This document shows, one piece after another, positions 1 to 4,618 of a stretch of 13,615 bases of DNA (positions are counted from its first letter, which is position 1; each line of letters starts with the position of its first letter). Position numbers and translations under genes: made by a program. Source of the stretch: Alphaproteobacteria bacterium (GTDB lineage Bacteria > Pseudomonadota > Alphaproteobacteria > JAJTHO01); the NCBI GenBank assembly GCA_021297975.1, contig JAJTHO010000082.1, positions 1-13,615 of the forward strand, written 5' to 3'. The notes beneath the pieces were generated by a model that worked only from the letters and a program-made list of their open reading frames with translations, searched no databases and had not been told where the DNA came from.

Positions 1-228
1 CAAATCACAGAGCACGCGGTCTATTAAATCCGAATCAGAGCGCGTATCCGCATACATATCGACTAAGCTATCAGCATAGCGATCCGCGGCATCGTCATTA
101 AAGCCCATAGAATCAGCCAACATAAGACCGAAAATGCGGGTGCGCTGGATCTTACTGCGATAACTCATTGTTTCGCGGTAAAAATATTCATTTTCGAGAG
201 CGATTTCGCGCTGTTTAAAAACGTGCAT
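1..228 (-). CDS. DUF1476 family protein (ATP synthase zeta subunit / ATPase inhibitor), partial
   Basis: The gene runs off the left edge; 76 codons are visible and no stop is reached. The translation begins MHVFKQREIALENEY and continues with a charged helical region including RIFGLMLADSMGF and a Tyr-Ala-Asp-Ser segment. This lines up without gaps against the family pattern MTTFDDREKAFENKF...LLG. The family, known as DUF1476, includes the zeta subunit that inhibits the F1-ATPase in Paracoccus and relatives and is essentially alphaproteobacterial. Family alignment favours the ATG at 228, preceded by GGGG five bases upstream. An in-frame ATG at 240 would add MGYR. The usual protein is about 105 residues, so roughly 30 are missing. 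A CtrA-like box lies about 50 bp upstream. The family call is strong; inhibitory activity is inferred. Confidence 0.85.
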   Translation of the reverse strand, partial: MHVFKQREIALENEYFYRETMSYRSKIQRTRIFGLMLADSMGFNDDAADRYADSLVDMYADTRSDSDLIDRVLCDL

Positions 229-276
229 CCGATACCCCATTGTGTGAGACTATCGAATGAGAATAACGCGAAAAAT

Positions 277-291
277 TTAAAAAGCGGTTAA
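277..291. promoter_or_regulatory. CtrA-like binding site (TTAA-N7-TTAA)
   Basis: The sequence TTAA, AAAGCGG, TTAA sits in the intergenic region upstream of the DUF1476 gene (ATG at 228). It matches the full CtrA consensus TTAA-N7-TTAA, and the right half continues as GTTAAC. CtrA is the cell-cycle response regulator of many Alphaproteobacteria. Random AT-rich sequence can give this match, so occupancy is inference. Confidence 0.4.
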
Positions 292-348
292 CGAATCAAC
301 TCATGGTTGAGTATGGTCTTACAAAAAACTCTGCGAGAAGTATATGTA

Positions 349-696
349 TCAATCAAAATCGTCTTGAATGGGTAATAACATGCCAAAACTGTTTGTTTGC
401 GGTACTCGGCGAAAACTGTTTGCTTCTGCTGCGTTCGATGAAACTGTTGGGGCAAAAGTACGCGTCGTCTGCGTTGCGGTCGGTGCGGATAGGGGAACTT
501 CGCGGGAGACCGGTGCCCGGCTAACGACGACCTGTTGTAGTTGTTTTTGCGGCTGACCCAGTAGCTCAAAAGGAACGGGCTGGCCAAAAGTGCCGTTTGC
601 TGCGGCCTGCGTCTTTGCCGTTTCGGCCAGTGCCGCAGCGCTGGATACACCCAAAACAAGGACAGCGAGGGTTGTTATTTTTGTAAAGGTGTTCAT
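349..696 (-). CDS. Small exported protein of unknown function
   Basis: The protein has 115 residues. The ATG at 696 is chosen because a GGAG Shine-Dalgarno sequence lies 7 bases upstream; a start at 744 would add 16 residues before a clear signal peptide. The N-terminus has a basic Lys6, a hydrophobic core ending near residue 24, and an Ala-Leu-Ala signal peptidase I site before Glu25. The mature part, about 90 residues, is rich in Gln, Pro, Thr, Ser, Val and Ala, has no cysteine and no obvious domain, and ends in an acidic DDFD. It is probably periplasmic or surface-associated and partly disordered. The Pho-box-like array lies 65-130 bp upstream of its start and ahead of it in the same direction, so phosphate control is possible. 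I do not recognise the family. Confidence 0.7.
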   Translation of the reverse strand: MNTFTKITTLAVLVLGVSSAAALAETAKTQAAANGTFGQPVPFELLGQPQKQLQQVVVSRAPVSREVPLSAPTATQTTRTFAPTVSSNAAEANSFRRVPQTNSFGMLLPIQDDFD

Positions 697-760
697 GGGA
701 ACTCCGTTGTTGCCCGCCTTATCCGCAATATTGCACCGCAGCACAACAGCGGTTCGTCCA

Positions 761-826
761 GTTTCACAAAAGTTTCATATTCCTGACACAGAGGTGTCAG
801 AAGACTTTCATAAAACTGTCACAATA
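761..826 (+). promoter_or_regulatory. Array of six PhoB-like half-sites (three Pho boxes)
   Basis: Six 7-bp units follow each other with exactly 4 bp between them, giving an 11-bp period: GTTTCAC (761), GTTTCAT (772), CTGACAC (783), GTGTCAG (794), CTTTCAT (805) and CTGTCAC (816). The last pair matches the enterobacterial/rhizobial Pho box CTGTCATAAAACTGTCAC at 17 of 18 positions. Units 3 and 4 also form a perfect 7-bp inverted repeat. PhoB dimers bind two direct half-sites 11 bp apart, so this could hold three dimers. In known PhoB-activated promoters the box points towards the -10. Here that is rightward, where TATAGG stands at 834-839, 11 bases after the last unit, much like phoA. Yet the nearest downstream gene start is leftward (696). 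PhoB, or another OmpR-family regulator, is inferred. Confidence 0.65.
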
Positions 827-832
827 CAGGAT

Positions 833-1060
833 TTATAGGCCTTTTAGTGCTGCATTGAGTGCGGCTAGGCGCAGTTTGCGAGTCAGCGGGACTTCCGGCT
901 CCAACGCATCCACCCGGCTTATATAGCTGTGCAGCGTTTCCCCGCGCTGCGCCGCTGCGCGGGAGAGGGTTTCCCAGAATAAAGGCTCTAGCGCCACGCT
1001 GGTCGCATGACCGGACAGCAGCAGCGATTTTTTGACAAGATGCGGCACGGGGCGGCGCAT
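833..1060 (-). CDS. Ribbon-helix-helix domain protein
   Basis: This 75-residue basic protein begins MRRPVPHLVKKSLLLSGHAT and continues with TSVALEPLFWETLSRAAAQRG, then ETLHSYISRVD. This pattern of one short strand followed by two helices is typical of the RHH_4 family, in which small ribbon-helix-helix proteins have a conserved Ser-Val/Ile-x-Leu-Glu-x-x-Phe-Trp core. Family members are presumed DNA-binding regulators and many lie beside metabolic genes in Alphaproteobacteria. The ATG at 1060 shares one base with the fumC stop (TAATG), so translation is almost certainly coupled to fumC and no separate promoter is needed. The role is not known; autoregulation of the operon is possible. The family call is fairly sure, the function open. 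Confidence 0.8.
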   Translation of the reverse strand: MRRPVPHLVKKSLLLSGHATSVALEPLFWETLSRAAAQRGETLHSYISRVDALEPEVPLTRKLRLAALNAALKGL

Positions 1061-2451
1061 TACTTCGGCGCCACCATATCCTCAGCTTTAACCCATGCGT
1101 CAAATTGTTCAGAGGTGAGTAATTTCAAGGAAATGGCGGATTCTTTTAACGTTGTACCCTCGGCGTGCGCTTTTTTTGCAATCTTCGCCGCGTTGTCATA
1201 GCCAATGTGCGGGTTCAGCGCGGTTACCAGCATTAAGGATTGCTCCATCAGCTGGGTAATCCGCCGCTCATTAGCCTGAATCCCGTTGACGCAATTTTTC
1301 ACAAAGCTGTTCATCGCATCCGATAATAACCGCACCGATTCCAATACGTTGTGAATCATCACCGGCTTGTAAACATTAAGCTGTAAATGGCTGTGGGTGT
1401 TGGCAACGGTTACGGCAACGGTGTTGCCGATAACCTGACAGCACACCATGGTAAGTGCTTCAATTTGCGTGGGGTTTACTTTGCCGGGCATGATAGAGCT
1501 TCCCGGCTCATTTTCAGGGAGCGACAGCTCACCAAAACCGCAGCGGGGCCCGCACGCCAAAAGACGGATGTTACTGGCAAGCGCGAGGAGGGAGCTGGCG
1601 AGGGTATTCAGCGCACCGGCGGTTTCAACCATGGCGTCGTGTACGGATAAGCCCTCAAATTTATTGGGATTTTCCATAAACGGCAGGCCGGTAAGTTTCG
1701 CAACGCGGGCGGCAAACCCGGCGGCAAAGCCGATTTTGCAGTTAATGCCCGTGCCGACGGCGGTGCCGCCCTGCGCTAGCTCATACAGGCTGGGAAGAAC
1801 ATTCTCAATGCGTCTGATATTATTGGTGATTTGCTGGACGTAGCCGGAAAATTCCTGTCCTAACGTCAGCGGCGTTGCATCCTGTAAATGGGTGCGGCCA
1901 ATTTTTACTATTTTTTCAAAGGAATCCTGCTTTTTCTTCAAAGCAGCTTGCAAGTTTTTTAGTGCCGGCAGAAGGCTTTTGTTGAGCTCAACCGCCGCCG
2001 CAATATGCATCACCGCCGGGAACGTGTCGTTCGAGGATTGCCCCATGTTCACATGATCGTTGGGGTGAACGAGGCCCTTATCGCCGCGCTTGCCGCCCAA
2101 GATTTCATTGGCGCGGTTGGCGATAACCTCGTTGGCGTTCATGTTCGTTTGTGTGCCGCTGCCGGTTTGCCAGACAACCAGTGGAAATTCTTCATCTAAT
2201 TTTCCAGCCGCCACTTCATCGGCGGCGCTGACAATGGCTTTGGCGAGTTCAGGTTTTAAAATGCCTAACTCGGCATTTACTTCCGCCGCGGCTTTTTTCT
2301 GCAAACCCAACGCGCGAATCAGCGGCAACGGCATCCGGTGGCCGCCAATGGGGAAATTTTCAATGCTGCGCTGGGTTTGTGCGCCCCAATAGCGCGTTGC
2401 GGGAACCTCGATATCGCCAAAAGTATCGCGTTCGGTGCGGGTTGCGGTCAT
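1060..2451 (-). CDS. fumC: Class II fumarate hydratase
   Basis: FumC catalyses reversible hydration of fumarate to L-malate in the TCA cycle, as a cytoplasmic iron-free homotetramer. The ATG at 2451 gives 463 residues, close to the 467 of E. coli FumC, and has a strong GGAGG six bases upstream; an upstream in-frame ATG at 2517 would add 22 unlikely residues. Visible hallmarks in order are RYWGAQTQRS near the N-terminus, the GSGTQTNMNANEV substrate loop, HPNDHVNMGQSSND, the GRTHLQDATPLTLGQE block carrying the catalytic histidine, and the superfamily signature GSSIMPGKVNPTQ with the catalytic serine. Aspartase and argininosuccinate lyase share the superfamily, but the whole sequence reads as FumC. 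The ribbon-helix-helix gene follows with a one-base overlap. Confidence 0.97.
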   Translation of the reverse strand: MTATRTERDTFGDIEVPATRYWGAQTQRSIENFPIGGHRMPLPLIRALGLQKKAAAEVNAELGILKPELAKAIVSAADEVAAGKLDEEFPLVVWQTGSGTQTNMNANEVIANRANEILGGKRGDKGLVHPNDHVNMGQSSNDTFPAVMHIAAAVELNKSLLPALKNLQAALKKKQDSFEKIVKIGRTHLQDATPLTLGQEFSGYVQQITNNIRRIENVLPSLYELAQGGTAVGTGINCKIGFAAGFAARVAKLTGLPFMENPNKFEGLSVHDAMVETAGALNTLASSLLALASNIRLLACGPRCGFGELSLPENEPGSSIMPGKVNPTQIEALTMVCCQVIGNTVAVTVANTHSHLQLNVYKPVMIHNVLESVRLLSDAMNSFVKNCVNGIQANERRITQLMEQSLMLVTALNPHIGYDNAAKIAKKAHAEGTTLKESAISLKLLTSEQFDAWVKAEDMVAPK

Positions 2452-2521
2452 CGAGTGCCTCCATTGCTGCGCAAAAGTAGTGGCATGGCTGCACGGCGAC
2501 AAGTTTATTTTCGTCACCCTA

Positions 2522-2550
2522 TTGGGGGAACGGTATTTTTATGGCATAAT
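2522..2550 (+). promoter_or_regulatory. Candidate promoter for the 2600-2869 gene
   Basis: A weak -35 (TTGGGG, 2522-2527) is followed by a 17-bp spacer and an extended -10, TGG-CATAAT (2542-2550). The -10 matches TATAAT at five of six positions. Transcription would start near 2557, leaving about 40 bases of leader with AAGGA nine bases before the ATG. This shows that the small gene is expressed independently of fumC, which diverges from it. Confidence 0.5.
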
Positions 2551-2599
2551 CAAGAAAAAATACCACTCGGTATTCAAAACAATACAAGGACGTACATCT

Positions 2600-2869
2600 A
2601 TGCCACAATTATTTTTGAACCAAACCGCCAATGCGAACAGCACAGCCAATGATTGGCACGGCGGTCAGGGCACTTTTTATGTTGCCGGAACCTTTGCCGG
2701 TGCGGTTGTCAAACTGCAAGCCAGCTTTGATTTGGGCAGCAACTGGATTGATATTCCCGATGCCAGCTTTACCGCGCCGTCGGCGGTTAATTTCAACCTC
2801 GGCAAGGCGCAGCTACGCGCTAATATCGCCAGCGTGACCGGCACAACCAGCGTCACGGCTGGGTATTAA
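2600..2869 (+). CDS. Small phage-like beta-rich protein, function unknown
   Basis: The protein has 89 residues. The ATG at 2600 is chosen because AAGGA precedes it by nine bases; the open frame extends upstream to 2435, but that part overlaps the fumC start and reads as noncoding. The sequence starts MPQLFLNQTANANSTANDW and contains GGQGTFYVAGTFAGAVVKLQ, then SFDLGSNWIDIPDASFT and a segment ending VTGTTSVTAGY. Short alternating hydrophobic strands, Gly/Thr/Asn-rich turns and the 'data vector with noise' style pattern VKLQASFD...WIDIP resemble small structural proteins of tailed phages. There is no signal peptide and no cysteine. No other phage gene is nearby, so it may be a domesticated remnant. 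It has its own promoter and is followed by a long hairpin. The phage link is inferred from pattern only. Confidence 0.65.
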   Translation: MPQLFLNQTANANSTANDWHGGQGTFYVAGTFAGAVVKLQASFDLGSNWIDIPDASFTAPSAVNFNLGKAQLRANIASVTGTTSVTAGY

Positions 2870-2880
2870 TCAATAGACGG

Positions 2881-2911
2881 CATGGGCATCTCTTTCAGAG
2901 AGGTGTCCATG
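2881..2911 (+). terminator. Long hairpin after the phage-like gene, terminator without U-tract
   Basis: CATGGGCATCTCT (2881-2893) pairs with AGAGGTGTCCATG (2899-2911) in a 13-bp stem with two G-U pairs and a five-base loop. It begins 12 bases after the stop codon of the 2600-2869 gene. No run of T follows on either strand, so it is not a standard intrinsic terminator. It may protect the 3' end of the mRNA or be part of a dispersed repeat. Confidence 0.45.
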
Positions 2912-2953
2912 TCCCTGATTCATGAGTATTCTTCAGATTGTAAAAATAGTGCT

Positions 2954-2982
2954 TGGCAGAAGGCTTAAAAATCGTGTTTAGA
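2954..2982 (+). promoter_or_regulatory. Candidate promoter for the cyclophilin gene
   Basis: TTGGCA (2954-2959, five of six matches to the -35) and TTTAGA (2977-2982, a weak -10) are separated by 17 bp. The -10 lies inside the inverted repeat at 2971-2995. It is the best candidate found in the 141-bp gap, but only moderately convincing. Confidence 0.35.
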
Positions 2983-2995
2983 AGGCAAACACGAT
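2971..2995 (+). repeat. Perfect 9-bp inverted repeat upstream of the cyclophilin gene
   Basis: ATCGTGTTT (2971-2979) is the exact reverse complement of AAACACGAT (2987-2995), with a 7-base loop. It ends five bases before the AAGGAG ribosome binding site at 3000-3005. It overlaps the candidate -10, so it could be an operator; as RNA it would be a leader hairpin beside the ribosome binding site. No T-run follows, which argues against an attenuator-type terminator. Confidence 0.55.
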
Positions 2996-3010
2996 GCGTA
3001 AGGAGCATGT

Positions 3011-3595
3011 ATGAAGACTCTAACCCGTATTGCCTTCTGTTTTATACTCGCCATAGGAATTATTTGTATGCCGCCGAAAAAATCCGCCAAAGCGCAAAGC
3101 GCAACCACGAAAGCCAGCGCACCTGCTGCGGCTGAATACATTGATTTAGAATTAAAAGACGGCACCGTGCGCATTAAATTGCTGCCCGAAGCGGCGCCGA
3201 AAACAGTTGCCCGGATTAAGGAACTCGTCGGTAAGGGCTTTTACGACGGCCTCGTGTTTCACCGCGTGATTGATGGCTTTATGGCGCAAACGGGCGATCC
3301 AAAAGGTGACGGCACCGGCGGTTCGGGTCAGAAATTGAAAGCCGAATTTTCCGAAGTGCGGCATGAGCGCGGCACGGTGTCGATGGCACGCGCCATGGAT
3401 CCCAACAGCGCCGATTCACAGTTTTTCATTTGCTTAGCGGCGGCTCCTCACCTGAACGGTCAATACACCGTGTTCGGCCAAGTGGTCAGCGGTATGGAAT
3501 TTGTGGATAACATTAAAAAGGGTAACAACCGCAATAACGGCGCGGTTTCAGACCCCGATAAAATCGTGAAAATGACGCTGCGTACCGGCGAGTAA
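3011..3595 (+). CDS. Secreted cyclophilin-type peptidyl-prolyl cis-trans isomerase
   Basis: This 194-residue protein isomerises Xaa-Pro peptide bonds and should assist folding in the periplasm. The ATG at 3011 has AAGGAG five bases upstream. Residues 1-28 form a signal peptide (hydrophobic core near 7-20, possible Ala-Lys-Ala cut before Gln29), followed by an Ala/Ser/Thr linker to about 42. The cyclophilin domain fills the rest: FYDGLVFHRVIDGFMAQTGD contains catalytic Arg85 with Phe83 and Gln93. It is followed by the GTGGSGQKLKAEF loop, RGTVSMARAMDPNSADSQFFI, and HLNGQYTVFGQVVSGMEFVD. The position of human Trp121 is His here, typical of bacterial forms that bind cyclosporin poorly. The stop lies five bases from that of the facing gene. 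Cytoplasmic PpiB lacks the signal peptide, so a PpiA-like role is preferred. Confidence 0.93.
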   Translation: MKTLTRIAFCFILAIGIICMPPKKSAKAQSATTKASAPAAAEYIDLELKDGTVRIKLLPEAAPKTVARIKELVGKGFYDGLVFHRVIDGFMAQTGDPKGDGTGGSGQKLKAEFSEVRHERGTVSMARAMDPNSADSQFFICLAAAPHLNGQYTVFGQVVSGMEFVDNIKKGNNRNNGAVSDPDKIVKMTLRTGE

Positions 3596-3600
3596 AGAGT

Positions 3601-4011
3601 TTAGCGCGTCGGCTTTTTAGGCGGACGGCGCGCCTCAACCTCATCCAGCCTTTTTGAAATATAGCTTTTTGCCAGCGTGCGGATGTTTCTCGTTTGCCGT
3701 GTGGCATCAGAGGCAGGCTCGCTTTTAAGGCGTGTCAGCAGCGATTCCAGCGTTCCTGCACCAAGGTCTTCTTTTGCCGTGCTGCGTTTGGTTGGCCGCG
3801 TTGTTGTAAATGTTTTCAACGGTTTTTGCGGTTTTTTTAACTGTCCCTGAATGGCTTTCGTTGCCGCACCGGCGAGGTATTCACCGGTTAGGGCGCGGTA
3901 AAGCTGTAGGTCATCCGCTGCCCAGCGAGCCAAGAGACGCGCGGCGCTCACGGCATCGTGCCGCGCTTCAATCAGCGCCCGACCAGCGAGAGTTTGCAGG
4001 TATTCACTCAT
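3601..4011 (-). CDS. Basic hypothetical protein downstream of ccmI
   Basis: The ATG at 4011 gives 136 residues; an upstream in-frame start at 4194 would run through ccmI and read as non-protein (Cys and Arg runs). The protein begins MSEYLQTLAGRALIEARHDA. Residues 1-55 look helical (AARLLARWAADDLQLYRALTGEYLAGAATKAI). The middle is Lys/Thr/Pro rich and basic, then a helix LESLLTRLKSE, and a very basic tail ending RRPPKKPTR. There is no signal peptide or membrane segment. The charge suggests nucleic-acid or ribosome binding, but this is only a guess. It follows ccmI by 37 bases and may share its transcript, although TATAGT within the gap could serve as its own -10. I do not recognise the family. 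Confidence 0.65.
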   Translation of the reverse strand: MSEYLQTLAGRALIEARHDAVSAARLLARWAADDLQLYRALTGEYLAGAATKAIQGQLKKPQKPLKTFTTTRPTKRSTAKEDLGAGTLESLLTRLKSEPASDATRQTRNIRTLAKSYISKRLDEVEARRPPKKPTR

Positions 4012-4048
4012 GCATACAGCTTGGCAGCGAGACGTTACTAAAGTGTTA

Positions 4049-4618
4049 CTATAGTTGTTTGTTTTCAGCTGTGTATAACGCGGGTAATTGCTGCCATCCC
4101 TCGACAAAGCGGCGATACCAGCCATCACTGCGCAGCGGCAACAGCAGCAATGGCCGCCATGCCGCCGCCGCCCCGGCGTAATCCCCGGCGGCAAAGGCAG
4201 CAGAACCTTTAATCTGCCGCGCTTCGGCGTAGTCTTGGGGGGCGAGGTTTTCTGCGGCCAAAACTATTTTAGCAAGAAGCCCTGCTTCTTCATAGGAACC
4301 GCTTTGTGACAAAACGCTGGCAAGGCGAAGCTGGAGCCTAGGCTCATCGGGGCGTAGTGTGAGAGCAGCACGATAAGCAATCGCCGCGCGAGCAGGCTGA
4401 TTCCGGGCGGATTCGGCGGCGGCCAGTTTGAGCCACAGTTCTAGATTCTCCGGGTCAAGGCTGAGGGCACGCTCAGTCTCGGTAAACACACTCAGCGGCA
4501 CGCTGGATGCCGCCGCATCATACGGGGTAGGGGGCAGGGCGGGGTTGCCCGTCAGGGCGTAGCCAAGCGCCGCTGCGCCTAAAACGGCTGCAACAGGAAG
4601 ATACTTTGCGCTTAACAT
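4049..4618 (-). CDS. TPR protein of cytochrome c maturation, CcmI/NrfG-like
   Basis: This 189-residue protein has one N-terminal membrane segment (about residues 6-24), then ALTGNPALPPTPYDAA, the same kind of motif (Gly-x-Pro-x-Leu-Pro) that marks the junction between membrane and periplasmic part in CcmI/CycH. TPR-like helix pairs follow: LSLDPENLELWLKLAAAESA, QPARAAIAYRAALTLRPDEP, RLQLRLASVLSQSGSYEEA and a fourth pair ending DYAGAAAAWRPLL. CcmI binds the C-terminus of apocytochrome c and presents it to the CcmF/H haem lyase in the periplasm. Full CcmI has two membrane spans and a cytoplasmic leucine-zipper loop, absent here, so the protein is the short form, like NrfG or the CcmH C-terminal domain. 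Its ATG overlaps the ccmF stop by seven bases (ATGTTAA), showing translational coupling. Confidence 0.8.
   Translation of the reverse strand: MLSAKYLPVAAVLGAAALGYALTGNPALPPTPYDAAASSVPLSVFTETERALSLDPENLELWLKLAAAESARNQPARAAIAYRAALTLRPDEPRLQLRLASVLSQSGSYEEAGLLAKIVLAAENLAPQDYAEARQIKGSAAFAAGDYAGAAAAWRPLLLLPLRSDGWYRRFVEGWQQLPALYTAENKQL

Noticed and set aside
288..659. A 123-residue open frame on the minus strand overlapping the exported-protein gene.
   Set aside because: Its translation is rich in Arg, Gln and Pro with no domain, and the overlapping frame has a signal peptide and a good ribosome binding site.
941..963. GC-rich inverted repeat CCCGCGC/GCGCGGG, considered as a terminator of a possible rightward antisense RNA.
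   Set aside because: It lies within coding sequence and no T-run follows, so there is no support for termination.
819..1103. A longer minus-strand frame (94 residues) covering the ribbon-helix-helix gene.
   Set aside because: It is a shifted frame; the 75-residue frame has the ribbon-helix-helix pattern and the TAATG junction with fumC.
1387..2392. Several plus-strand open frames of 64-131 residues across fumC.
   Set aside because: They are antisense shadows of a clear fumC coding region, with no ribosome binding sites or recognisable domains.
4034..4050. GTTACT repeated with an 11-bp period between ccmI and the next gene, considered as another OmpR/PhoB-type site.
   Set aside because: Only two 6-bp units, unlike the Pho consensus, and one overlaps the ccmI stop; too weak to report as a site.
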